A stretch of 64,000 nt of DNA from Bryopsis sp. KO-2023. Taxonomy: Eukaryota > Chlorophyta > Ulvophyceae > Bryopsidales > Bryopsidaceae. The translations under genes and the position numbers were made by a program. The stretch's first letter is position 1. Each line of letters opens with the position of its first letter. Shown piece by piece: positions 1-11,050 of this stretch. Below the pieces are notes generated by a model. It ran no database searches, was not told where the DNA came from, and saw only the letters and a list, made by a program, of their open reading frames with translations. The stretch is from positions 3,162,001 to 3,226,000 of the forward strand of contig BSYQ01000001.1 of assembly GCA_030272585.1 (NCBI GenBank), written 5' to 3'.

Positions 1-73
1 TTGAGTGTGATCTTGAGAAGAACTGCTTTCAGGAATAATTGGGAATCTGAGCAGTCTGGGTTTTTATTGTCAG

Positions 74-158
74 GCTGTGAGGCTTGTGGAGAAGAGCAAA
101 GGTATTCAAAAAGCCAGGAAGCTGGCTGAGGACCACGCAAAACAAGCCTTGGAAGCGG
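74..158 (+). CDS. Exon of a probable polyprenyl diphosphate synthase (C-terminal part), gene runs off the left edge
   Basis: A short exon follows an acceptor at position 73 and ends at a GTGAGT donor. It encodes a segment that contains KSKGIQKARKLAEDHAKQA. This resembles the last helices of long-chain polyprenyl (solanesyl/octaprenyl) diphosphate synthases, where a GI..A..LA..HA..A pattern precedes the C-terminal helix. Those enzymes condense isopentenyl units for quinone side chains. The catalytic DDxxD motifs would lie outside the window and the final exon was not found. Phase does not allow a direct join to the hydrolase exon at 518. The match rests on one short helical segment; the helix could instead belong upstream of the hydrolase elbow. 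Confidence 0.35.
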
Positions 159-517
159 TGAGTGTTTTTCTTTTTGTTTTTTTTTTTCTTTTCATTTGTA
201 AAATAAAACGAAATAAAAGAATACAAAAAGGAAGGATTTTGCTTCTGAATGGTTTCTGTTTTGCGGTTTCAGGGCTTTTTATATTTATCCATTACATTAC
301 ATTTCATTTCATTCTATTTAGTTTTTTTTGGGGGGGGGGATGAGGCGGTGATTTAATCGATTTGAAAGAAGAAAACCTGGTTTCGGAAGCCACATATGCG
401 AGTGAGCGACCTGTATTCCTAGTGGAGTTTCTACCGATTTGCAGTTTTTAGGAGATTTTTTTTTTTCTTTTGATGAAACACAAACAGTAACTCAATGAGT
501 CAAAAAAAAAACTGCAG

Positions 518-920
518 GGCGTTCCTTTGGAGGTGCAATGACATTCCCTGCTGCAAGAAGGGCTGTGGATTTGGGGATCGGCGTGCGAGCGGTGGTTCCC
601 CTTCAACCCGGTTGTTTTCCCTTTGCTGGAATTTGCGATTTGGCTTGGGTGAACTTCAGGGGGTTCATTACCTAATCATCAGTGGCTCCGCCGATCTCAC
701 AGCATTGCCTTCTCATACGGAGTATTTTGCCAGTCTGGTGGAGCCGAACGTCGCTCTGAAAGAACTGGAAGGGGTGAATCATTGCTTGTTGGAGTGGGAT
801 CCTAAGATTTGGCTTCTGGGAACTGAGTGTGGAATCGGAGAGATTTCACCAATGGAGCAGGCAAAGCAGGCCCAAAAGTTGACCGGGGACTTTTTCAAAG
901 ACAAGCTTGTGGATTCATAA
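518..920 (+). pseudogene. 3' exon of an alpha/beta hydrolase, with an internal frame break
   Basis: After an acceptor at 517 the first frame reads a nucleophile elbow, GRSFGGAMTF (Gly-x-Ser-x-Gly), and then a strand ending in AVVPLQPG. Around 645-665 the reading frame changes. The second frame carries a strand with a probable acid residue, YLIISGSADLT, and the catalytic-His region, ELEGVNHCLLEW, ending at a stop at 918-920. Elbow, acid strand and His loop in this order fit cutinase-, PAF-acetylhydrolase- or dienelactone-hydrolase-like enzymes that cleave esters. The shift would need an 11-nt gap, too short for an intron, and lies in a run of G, so it is either a real indel or an assembly error. 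Upstream exons are not identified. Confidence 0.5.
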
Positions 921-1534
921 TGTGCTTTTCTTTTGTGTGTTAAAAAAACACAAGGTATAATTAAATATAAGGTATAAATGTATCTTTTATATGTAATGGG
1001 TTGGGAATCTTTATGGATTGTGTTTGATATGACCGGAGTTTCCAAGCAAAGTCTTCTCTCTACGAATTTTTAGTTTTTTATATTATTCGAATAAACAACA
1101 AGCAACGAATGTGATTGAATACATGGCTCTCGTTGCTGCGCAGCGATTCGCTGTCGACGAGGGCTAAAATTGAATGCTGAATTACGGGGATCAAGATCAA
1201 ATCGGATGATCGGATGATCCGTGTGCGTCGGGAAATCGCATGATCCCGCATGATCCCGCACGAAACCCACAGATAACTAGGGGCCTGGAAACAGGATCGT
1301 AACAATCTGGACACGGCTTGGTAACACACGTAATTTGGGCGTCCTCCCAGTCTGTCCGATGTGTCCGCCTGGTAACACACGTAATTTGGGGCTCCTCCCA
1401 GTACGTCTGATCTATCAAATCAAAGCACACGCCCGACGCGAATGCTGTCGCCGCCGCACTCTCACACCTGCTTACCAAAGCTTACGTAGCGAACTCTGAA
1501 AGCACCCCGCTGACGACGCTGTGTGAGTTCGAGC
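921..1534. other. Spacer upstream of the Crypton-like gene, with short repeats
   Basis: No credible coding exon was found. Two near-identical segments of about 30 bp begin GGTAACACACGTAATTTGGG at about 1320 and 1371. A related GTAACACACG motif recurs right of the Crypton gene at about 9626. The segment also contains the left copy of the 28-bp direct repeat. The promoter of the gene starting at 1535 should lie here, but no clear TATA box was recognised. Confidence 0.5.
1269..1296 (+). repeat. Left copy of a 28-bp direct repeat flanking the Crypton-like gene
   Basis: This 28-bp segment matches 9777-9804 in the same orientation with two differences. It shares the perfect core GGGGCCTGGAAACAGGA. 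It lies 239 bp upstream of the predicted start codon. Crypton elements move by tyrosine-recombinase crossover and leave direct repeats at their ends, although these are usually only a few bases long. The pair could therefore mark element borders or an unrelated dispersed repeat. Confidence 0.6.
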
Positions 1535-4500
1535 ATGGAAATGAGCGACGTCCAAGATCCGAGTTCCACCAGTCATTCGCAAGAGTCGTCGAGTGACGAT
1601 GACGGTGGCGTGGGTGGGAACTCATTTGAAACTTCAAATGCACTGAAAATAAAAATAAAAATAAACACATAAAAGAAAAAACAATTTAAAAAAATATGGG
1701 GGCCACTGATTTTATCACTGATTTTCACAGTTGGTGGGAACTCATTTGATACTTCAAATACACTGAAAATATAAATTCAAATAAACACATAAAAGAAAAA
1801 ACAATTTAAAAAAATATGGGGGCCACTGATTTTATCACTGATTTTCACAGTTGGTGGGAACTCATTTGATACTTCAAATACACTGAAAATATAAATTCAA
1901 ATAAACACATAAAAGAAAAAACAATTTAAAAAAATATGGGGGCCACTGATTTTATCACTGATTTTCACAGTTGGTGGGAACTCATTTGATACTTCAAATA
2001 CACTGAAAATATAAATAAAAATAAACACATAAAAGAAAAAACAATTTAAAAAAATATGGGGGCCACTGATTTTATCACTGATTTTCACAGTTGGTGGGAA
2101 CTCATTTGATACTTCAAATGCACTGCATAAAAAAATAAAAATAAACACATAAAAGAAAAAACAATTTAAAAAAATATGGGGGCCACTGATTTTATCACTG
2201 ATTTTCACAGTTGGTGGGAACTCATTTGATACTTCAAATGCACTGAAAGTAAAAATAAAAATTAACATATAAAAATTAAAAATAGGGGGGGCCACTGATT
2301 TTCACAGTGGGTGGGAACTCATTTGATACTTCAAATGCACTGAAAATAAAAATACAAATAACATATAAAAATTAAAAATTAAAAATAGGGGGAGCCACTG
2401 ATTTTATCACTGATTTTCACAGTTGGTGGGAAATCATTTGATACTCACTGGAGTATAGTCACGACCGTCCATATGCCGTTCGAAAACAAGTTGGCAACCC
2501 ACTTTTACACAGTAGATTCAAACACAAGGAAATTTAAGCTTTAAAAAGAATAAGAAACAAATACAAATACCACTGATTTGCCAAGAATGTCCCACGAATC
2601 GAACGTGGTTGCACCAAAAACATTCCTTTTTTTCTCAAGTACATTTTTTTTGGTTGTTTTTCATCAGAATCTACAGCCACCCTTTTTCGCAATCTCCAAA
2701 CCAACGCATCGGCAGGGAATTGGGTGGAGGTTGCGAAAATGCTCGGGGTGGAGAACGTTCAAAACCCAACGGAAATAAGCCCCGGGATGTGAGGCCAAGA
2801 GGGGAAAAAAAAAAAAAGCGTTGAAACAATGAGAATTCTGTCCTTTTAAGAAAAACACAAAAAAAAAAATCTCTTCACTTGTTTTATTTGTCTTGATGAT
2901 GTATGTTTCTTGTATATATATATATATATCATAATAATATATTGGCTCACTGAATTTGGAACAGCAAATTATGTTTTTATTACTCACCTGATTCTTGCAT
3001 ACACCTTTCTTCAGGGTCACTGCCTGCCAAAGCAGGCAGAATGCCTTGGAGGACCTCCGTGACATGAACGCCAACACGGGATTAAGCTATTTTCGCCGGC
3101 AGCTCATGTATCTGGTAAAAAAAAATCCAAGACTTTAATTAATTAATTTATTAATTAATTTATTTATTTATTTATTTATTTTTGTGTTAAGGACTGGATG
3201 CGGCGTCAAGGCCTCTCCTCAGAGGGAAATTACCTTGTTCGACCAGGCTGGGCCATCTCGTTTTTGACTTGGGTTGATTCGAATAAAAAGAGGGAGGCCC
3301 AACAGAGGAGGGAAGACCAAGGTAAGAATTACTCTACAGATTATTGTTTGCAAATTTTCCCTTAATTTCAGAGCATCAGTGTATTCTGAAATATAAAAGA
3401 AAATAAATAGAAATAAATAAACCACCAAACAAACAAATTAACTAAAGTACAAAAGATTAAGCCAGAAAAAAGTTCACATGAAAAATTAAAGCAACAGAAG
3501 TTTGTGTGCCTACCCGAAAAAGAAGATAAAAAGCACTTGCCATTGAGAAATCCCTTGCATTGAAGATAGTCATAGCATCGGCCAGACCGAAGCAACGGAA
3601 AGGTCTGCAAGGTGAAGGATAGGAGAGCAACATCAAGAGAAGGAATGTTAAAAACAATCCCAATGTTAAAAGTGCTTATGAAAACTTCTTTCTAATTTTA
3701 TTTGCAAAGAACACTGGAAGTTTCTCAACATTACCTAGTTCTAAGTTGTTTTTTGCCCCTTTTTTTTGTCAAATTAATAATTTTTCTCCGCCCCCCCCCC
3801 CCCCCCCCCAACTATCCATTATATTTTTCCCGTGTTTTTTTCTTTTCTTGACACATTTCTGGAAAGATTGTCAGCAAATCAGTGCTGCAAATCCCCCCTC
3901 CCCTTCTCCTCATAACTTTTCTGTCACATATTGATACTTGCCACTTTTCTCACACACTCAATTTCCCAGAAGTATTTCTCACTGAAAAAAATAGATATAT
4001 ATATACTTAAAATGTTCCCCTTTTTTTCAAACATATATTTGTTTTCAGCACCAACTCCCATTGATGCTCGTATTCATTATTGTCGTTGTGGCAGGGTTTT
4101 CTACTAGAAAGACCCCCCCCCCGCCCGAAAAAAAAAAAAAACAAAAACAAAAACAGAATCCACAAAAAAAGAAGGGGGCAGGTGGGTCCCTCGAGGTGGC
4201 AGTTTTGCAAAGGAAAACAAAACAAAATAATTTTAATTAAAGATATTAATTATTTTTATCTATTGGCCAGTTGGATAGAAAAACATATCAACTTGTACAC
4301 ACACACACACGGGGCAAATTATTCCTTGGGAAAAAAAAATGATGACGATCCCACAGATTTTAATACATTCTTTTTTTTTTTTCTTTTCAGAGACGGAGCA
4401 ACCAAGTTCGGGGGAGGTTGAACGGAGTCTTAAAAAAATTTTGACTGATCTTTCACACCTATCAAATGGTAAGAGAATTGCAAGAACTGACCTGAAGCAC

Positions 4501-7500
4501 GAAGTCGAGGAAATCACCCCGGAGGATGTGCGGGTGCTCGACTATCTCATAGACGTCGAAGCGTTCGAGTTCGACGCCTATGAGGTGGTCGAGAGTCTGT
4601 TGCGGGAGGTGGAAGTTTCCGTGGAAGAGCCCTTGCACCCACCTTCTGGCATCGAGGAACATCCTGCAATAGACAGGCATGAAGTAAGCAACAATGGAAA
4701 GCTTTAAATACATTAAAAAACCTTACAATTTCTGCAAAAAATATTGGCATTCTGATTTCAATAAAAAGAATATTGTTTTCCCCCCTAAAATATGTGCAAA
4801 GAATATTCTTAGATTTCTGCAAAACTTTAACTTCTTGTTTCAATTTCAGATTGGTAAAAATGATTTTAAAGGATATTGCGCGGCCCTCAACAACTTACAA
4901 CGACTTCAACAAATGCTCCTCGGGGCCACTTTGGAGCCCCCCCTCAGCTCCGATGCAACCTTCACTTCCTGGCGCAAAAGATGGTGCGCTGATGTCGCGC
5001 ATAGACTAATGGAGTAAGTCTTCGACCTGCTTTCTGAGAACAGAAATGGCGTACTCGGGATTCGAACCCGAGTAAATATCATTCCACCGATCCACCAGAA
5101 AAATTCTTTAAGATACTCAGAAAATTACCATCGAAACTAAACCACCATCGAAACCGAACCACCAGAAAAATTCTAAAGATATCACGAAACCTCCTCTATA
5201 GAATAAGAAAGTTTACTTAACTATCGAGGTACTTTGCAGCCGGAATTTTCTGGGTTGCCCAAAAAATTTACAGCTTGGTTGTCTTGTGCAGGAAATTCTT
5301 AGACCGACAGGCCCGTGGCCTTGGGGAAGGATATGATTTATCACAAAAAAAAAATCTGCAGGAGTTTTTTCTCCTGCAAGGGACAGGCCCGGCATTGCAA
5401 ATGAGGTATTTAGTTTAATCAGCTAGATACGTATGTTTCTGAACATATAAACATGATTTCATCTACGAACACTTCATTTTTCGACCGCTGATTTTTTGTA
5501 TATATATTATTAAACTCTAATTGTTATTTCTTTATATCTCAGTTTTTTTGTGGTTTTTTTTTTACCTTCTTTAGGGCACTCTTCCTCCTTTCCGCCGCGA
5601 CATTAGGTCGCGGCGACGACCTCAGAATGCTACAGCTGTGCGATCTGAGCCACCGCACCTATGGCGCCGACTTTTTTTTCTCCCCTTCTTCGACGACCGT
5701 CCTCTTTCTTACAAAACATCAGGTTGTTGACCTAAAGCATCATGAAAACACAACAAAAAATTTAATAACAATAATTATTATTTATAATTATCAATTTATA
5801 TGTTTCATAGGGAAAGTGTAATAAGAACGGGGGAGTGGACCATTTATCTTGCATCTCCGCGCGAGATGTCTTCCTATGCCCCCTTTTCGGACTCGCCTTG
5901 CTCCTCGTTCACCGAGAACATCGTGAAAAAAAAACCCCACCTAATGTTCTCGGTGAACGGGGGGGTTGGTACGGATTCCACCTCTTCGAAGGGAGTGAGG
6001 CCACCGCCCAAATTTCATACACCACCCACCGCTTGGCTATGAAAAAAGCCGGCCAAGCGGTGGGGTTTACAACCACTCACCCTACACATTGCTGTAGGGT
6101 GAGTGGCGCAAACGAGTTGCGTATGAAAAGGTGGGCACGAGTTTTTTTTTTTCTTTTAAACTTCCAGCATAATTTTTTCTATATTCTTTATATTGCGTGT
6201 AAGCCATCAACCAGTTTTTTTCTACCCCTACGAACTTCTAGCAGAAATATCTTTATATATGTTATATATTATACACAGTCGACCCAGTTTTTTAAATTAT
6301 ATAATCCACCAAACAGCTCCACCAAACAGTTCCAGTTCCAGTTTTTAGCCTTTTATATATATATAATCCACCAGCCAGTTTTTCTTATATAAATATAATC
6401 CAACCAATCACCATTTTCCATCATTTTTGTTTTTCTTCCACATGTTTTTTTTTTCTTTCAATGCAATGAGATTTGGGTGACCGAAAAAAATCACTTTTCC
6501 GAATGAGCAAAGAAACGAAACAGTCCACCCAGTTTTTTAATTATATAATCCACCAACCAGTTCCAACTAGTGGATTAATACACAATCCACCAGCCAGTTT
6601 TAATTTTTTATAAATATAATCCAACCAATTCTTTCCATCGTTTTTGTTTTTCTTCCCCATTTTTTTTTTTTCAATGCAATGAGATTTGAAACATAGGAAC
6701 ACTTACCTTGATAGGATGGACTTGGACACAATAAAGAGCATGCTTCTCCACAGCCGGGATGACTCCGAATTGAGTTACGCCAGGCTCCCTCCCCCCTCGG
6801 CAGTCCTCCTCATGGCAGGGTTTCCGTCCGACCGACACCACCACAGTCTCCCGAGGCTCGAAGTGGATCCTATGGATGTTATTCCACACCTCACGTCAGC
6901 AATTTTTCCGGGAATCGATTCCCAGCTCGCAACGAAAAATAGGGTGATGACTGATTTTTTTTTTTCACCCCTGTTTTTTTTTTCTTTTTTGTATCTTACC
7001 AACCCCACAATTAGGATTTTTAATTCCTAGTAGTATTTTTTTACCCCTACAAATTTTATATATATTATATGATATACGTAATCCCCCCAGTTTTTTAATA
7101 TATAATCCACCAACCAGTTTTTTTCATCGTTTTACGTATCGTCCACCAACCAGTTTTTTTCATCGTTTTACGTATCGTCCACCGACCAGTTTTTTTGTTG
7201 CCCCCACAAACTTCTAGAAATATCTTTACACATATTACATATTATATATATCCACCAACCGTTTTTTTGTTTTTGGTCTTGATTTTAGTCCCAACAATTT
7301 TTTTCATCGTTTTTGTTTTTCTTCCACCTGATCGTTATCCTTATTTATATCGTATTCTGTCACACTTTTCTTCAGAGAAATCTGACCTACAAAGCTGCAT
7401 ACCGCGACGTGTCGGGGGCGAACTTCCTCAGCTGCAAGCGATTTCTTCGCCAGTGCTTTTTTGCAGGTCTCCCAGAATTGCACGAAAGGTATGAATCTTC

Positions 7501-9395
7501 GTACCCAGCCTCTTTTTCTGACCTTCCGCACATTCGAGTGCAATCTGTGTACAACCCAATCACAATTTCAATTTCAGTTTCAATTTCCACACCCCTGAAG
7601 TGCGATAAACGAGTATCCAATTCAACGACGGTCAATCGACAATTCTCCAGATAGTAAAAACAGGCATCTCCCATCTGGATTTATTTTGCACAGTTAAATT
7701 ATTCATAATGTATTTTTAAACGGCTGCCAACTAAAATATTTCTTCCAAACCACCCTTACACTCAGCATGAAAAAACACCACTCTAAATATCAAGACCGTT
7801 TGTCCACAGATTCCCACAACATGAGATTTTCCAAATGTCGGAATTGCGCATGCATTGGGACCAGTTTTTGCAGTGGAAGCAGTTCTTGCTCACCTACTGC
7901 AACAGAGTTCACGAGCTCGAAGATCTCCAGGACCCACAGATTGGAATGGGAAGGAGAGTCAGAGAGGAGGCGCTTCTGGAGGCAAAGGGTGTGTGTTAAA
8001 CATATGAATGAATGAGTAATTTACACTAGGCAAACGTGCACAACGATGTGATTTCGCCCAACCCTTGCAACATCCAGCCGAATTTATTTTCATATAAATC
8101 ATTTATGATGTAGCATTCTTGAAAAGCGGATGGATGATTCATTCTCTCAACGCACACGTTCTTTTCCTTGCACAGAGCAACTCCGAGCTCCCCCACGTGA
8201 CTCACTCGGAGCTCCCACTCCCCTCCATTCTGGAATGGAGGCCCCCCACGCTGGCCTTCATGTTCCATCTTCCATCCCAGCAGCAAATCTGGAGTCCAAC
8301 CTCCGTGCTCCATCTCCAGCACCTCCTGGCCTGAATCGAGGCCTTCATGCTCCATTGCCAGCCAGCTTGCAGTCCGTGCTTGGCCCACACATTCGAACCA
8401 GCCTCCACACTTCTCCTCCACCACTCCTGCAGCCTCCGGCACCTCCTACTCTGGATCGCAGCCTTCATGCTTCATTTCCAGCGAGCTTGCAGCCCAGCCT
8501 TGGCCAACACGCTCCATCTCCAGCACCTCCTGGCCTGAATCGAGGCCTTCATGCTCCATTGCCAACCAGCTTGCAGTCCGTGCTTGGCCCACACATTCGA
8601 ACCAGCCTCCACACTTCTCCTCCACCACTCCTGCAGCCTCCGGCACCTCCTACTCTGGAACGCAGCCTTCATGCTTCATTTCCAGCGAGCTTGCAGCCCA
8701 GCCTTGGCCAACACGCTCCATCTCCTACACCTCCTGGCCTGAATCGAGGCCTTCATGCTCCATCAAATTCGCTGTCTCCTCCCCTTGGAGCACATCCTGG
8801 TCTGGATCGGCCCCAGTTTTTTGGTGGTTGCCCTCTTCCCGCCATTCGACTGCAAAAACAAGACTTCAAAACACTCAAATGTGAGGCATATTTTGTGCGT
8901 TTGCGTAAAGAATGCATTAAGGATAATGGGAATTCGATTACTTGGGATCCAAGTGACTCAACGAAGGTGATAAAAAAAAATTAAAGAAAAGAATGAAACG
9001 TAATAACAAAAAACATGTTATCTTGCAGTGATGGATGCCCGAGCTTTGTGGAGCGAGTGGACAGAGGGGATCATTTTGGCAGGTCACAGGTGGGGAAACA
9101 ATTGCATACCTTAAACTCGAGAGAAACACGAAAAAAAATTTTAAGGGAAAAATACTTATCCTATTTTTTCTGCAGGAGTCCACCGCTTCGTGATCTTGAG
9201 GGGCTGGGTAATCCTGAGTTGTGGAGAGTGGGCGACGAGGCGATGCGAACGTTGTTGTGTAGGCGGCGGAAGTTGTGGAAGGCCATGGAGACGACCTACA
9301 AGGACCGGGGGTTTGTTCGGATGATATCCGACTTCGAGGCCCGAAGAAAAGCCGGGAAGCCACCCACCATGGCCCGCCTTGCCAGGGAACTCTAG
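1535..9395 (+). CDS. Crypton-type tyrosine recombinase with GCR1_C domain (Ndc10-like), 14 exons
   Basis: Exons: 1535-1613, 2668-2788, 3015-3114, 3192-3321, 4391-4683, 4850-5013, 5575-5722, 5811-6130, 6697-6943, 7376-7488, 7810-7988, 8176-8952, 9029-9089 and 9176-9395. All phases agree, giving about 983 residues. The start ATG opens an acidic, Ser-rich leader. The middle has the Ndc10/Crypton recombinase signature: Arg in ATLGRGDDLRMLQL, the strand HQGKCNKNGGVDH, the box ISYTTHRLAMKKAG followed by THCCR (HxxR), a candidate nucleophile Tyr in RNTYLDRMD, then LLMAGFP and LPRLEVDP. A Pro-rich repeat region follows. The last two exons form a GCR1_C-like domain (ALWSEWTEGI and RRRKLWKAME). Proteins of this type cut and join DNA through a covalent 3'-phosphotyrosine and bind DNA with GCR1_C. 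The exon 7 donor (GTTGTT) is weak, and about 12-15 residues usual before the Tyr are missing. It could be a live transposon or a domesticated host gene. Confidence 0.85.
1614..2445 (+). repeat. 120-bp tandem array inside intron 1, each unit resembling a whole intron
   Basis: Eight units start at 1614, 1734, 1854, 1974, 2094, 2214, about 2311 and 2426. The first six have an exact 120-bp period and the last two are shorter. Every unit begins with the donor-like GTGGGAA and ends with CTGATTTTCACAG, a branch-like CTGAT just before an acceptor. Three bases (TTG or TGG) then precede the next donor. The first unit supplies the real donor of intron 1, which ends at 2667. Confidence 0.9.
8309..8762 (+). 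repeat. 204-bp in-frame coding repeat (Pro/Leu/His-rich) in exon 12
   Basis: Two full copies (8309-8512 and 8513-8716) and a partial third (8717-8762) encode a 68-residue unit. The unit contains PPGLNRGLHAPLPASLQS and SLHTSPPPLLQPPAPP. Its length is a multiple of three, so copy number can change without breaking the frame. It lies between the recombinase and GCR1_C domains and probably forms a disordered linker. The copies are nearly identical, which suggests recent duplication. Confidence 0.9.
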
Positions 9396-10330
9396 CCTGA
9401 TGGCAGTTGCGCACACACACACACACAAAAAAAAAAAGAAAAAAAAAAAAAAAAAAAAATACCAACTGCAGCAGAGAAAGATGTTCAACATGGGCGAATT
9501 ATCTGTGGGAAATCTGTTGTTACATACAAAATTGCAAGGATATTTATTTGTCTAGAGGGAAAAAAAAAACATGAAGATTTTGTGTTTTCGAACAAAGAAG
9601 AAAAAAAAAAGGTGATTTGGCCCTTGTAACACACGCAACAGGCCCACCTGGGGGGGCACGGCCTTGTTCCCTGATGAATTCTGGCAATGCCACTAATTTT
9701 GTATCTTTTATTTTATTTTTTTTTTGGGGGGGGGGTGCCCTTCATACATGGCAGACACTGTGTTCAAAATACTAATACAGATAATTGGGGGCCTGGAAAC
9801 AGGACCAGCCTTGGAACTGCAACTGCAAGCGACCCAAGACCCACAGATAACCCACCAAAACCTTTGTTCCGTTCTGCTCCTTTCTCGACACCCTTGGGGC
9901 ATGTGTTGCTTCCACATTCTGGGCCGACGAGTCCAAATCACCATGTTCTCCATCCGTTCGGGTCTTCCATTATATCGCACATCCCCGTTTCTCATTTTCG
10001 CCCTTGAACCAAGTCCCTTCACCAGTCCCGCCAGAATTTCCTCCTCGTGCATATTCCCTGCTATTAAAAAACAGCCTCTTTTTTATTCACAATCTCTTGC
10101 TCCAAGTTCCGGTTCTCGTTGGGATAGAGTAAGAAAGGAAGATTCAGTAACAGGTTGCCCAGTTGAGACCACACTTCCTGCATGTGAAAACTAATATGAC
10201 ACAATAAACAAAGACATGAAAAAAGTAAAAAGTTATTCACTGTTAAAAAGTTATTTCTTCAGCATACATATAAACAGAAATAAACAAAATGAGGTGGGAA
10301 AAACTGGAAGCATTGACTTCCAAAACAAAA
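9396..10330. other. Spacer downstream of the Crypton-like gene
   Basis: A CA run followed by long A runs (about 9409-9460) follows the stop codon. There is a GTAACACACG motif at about 9626 and a T-run/G-run block at 9710-9735. No open frame shows family resemblance or a convincing splice pattern. Confidence 0.5.
9777..9804 (+). repeat. Right copy of the 28-bp direct repeat flanking the Crypton-like gene
   Basis: This matches 1269-1296 at 26 of 28 positions in the same orientation. It lies 382 bp past the stop codon of the Crypton-like gene, so the two copies enclose about 8.5 kb. Confidence 0.6.
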
Positions 10331-10348
10331 CAAAACAAAAAAACAAGA

Positions 10349-11050
10349 CAAGTTCTATTGGCTCTGTTGGCTGTTTGAAAAGATTAAAGAAAACAAATCG
10401 GCCTGAAAAAAATCAAGCTTTCACTTCTCTTAAGAAATCAGGGAAACAAGGGGGGGAGAAGGCCTGTCCTCCCCCCAAAATAAAAAACAGAAAACCAAAA
10501 GGGGTTCTGTTATCTGTTGGTTCTGTTGGATGTTTGAAGAGCTTCAAAAAAAAAGTGTTGAAAAAGACTCTCAAAAATCAGGGAAACAAGGGGGGGGAGA
10601 AGGGCTGTCCCCCCCCCAAAAAAAAAAGAAAGACGCCAGAGAATGCCCCACCAGACGCGCGCTGCCATCCCTTAAGACTTCCTTCCGTGTTCCAGCATAG
10701 TTTATGCTCTCGCTGCTGCTCCATTTAAGTTCTTCAAAGAAGAAAGATTTTCCTAGACAGCTTCTGTTGGCTTTGTTGGCTGTTTCAAAAGCTTAAAAAA
10801 CAAAAATAGTCAGGTTGAATAAAACTCGAGCTTTCACTTCTCTAGAAAAATCAGGGAAACAAGGGGGGGAGAAGGCCTGCCCCCCCCCAAAAAAAAAATA
10901 AAAAAATACAGGTCCTGTTGGTCCTGTTGGCTGTTTGCAAAGCTTCAGGTTTAATTATCTGTGGGTTGGGGGTGAAGGAAAAGAAGAGAAATGAGAGAAG
11001 AGAGAGAGAAATAAGGGGGGGGGACAAGGCCTCCCTCACCAAAAAAAGAA
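10349..11050 (+). repeat. Four diverged tandem copies of a G-run/C-run hairpin repeat
   Basis: Copies start near 10349, 10508, 10756 and 10912. Each opens with a variant of CTGTTGGCTGTTTGAAAAG. In the first three a variant of AATCAGGGAAACAAGG then leads into GGGGGGAGAAGGCCTGTCC and a run of C, so the G run and C run can pair as a stem. The fourth has the same opening and a degenerate G-run/AAGGCCTCCC tail. The copies differ by many substitutions, so the array is old. The open frame crossing it is low-complexity Lys/Asn/Gly and is not supported as a gene. Confidence 0.65.

Noticed and set aside
1614-2445. CRISPR-like array
   Set aside because: The units are contiguous 120-bp tandem repeats without unique spacers, in a eukaryotic intron.
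5041-5085. tRNA T-arm-like sequence on the reverse strand (TCGGGTTCGAATCCCGA)
   Set aside because: No matching acceptor, D arm or anticodon arm was found at the right distance, and it lies in an intron of the Crypton-like gene. At most a tRNA relic.
8026-8670. Reverse-strand open frames over exon 12 of the Crypton-like gene
   Set aside because: They exist because the 204-bp repeat is open in several frames; the forward frame alone joins in phase with flanking exons.
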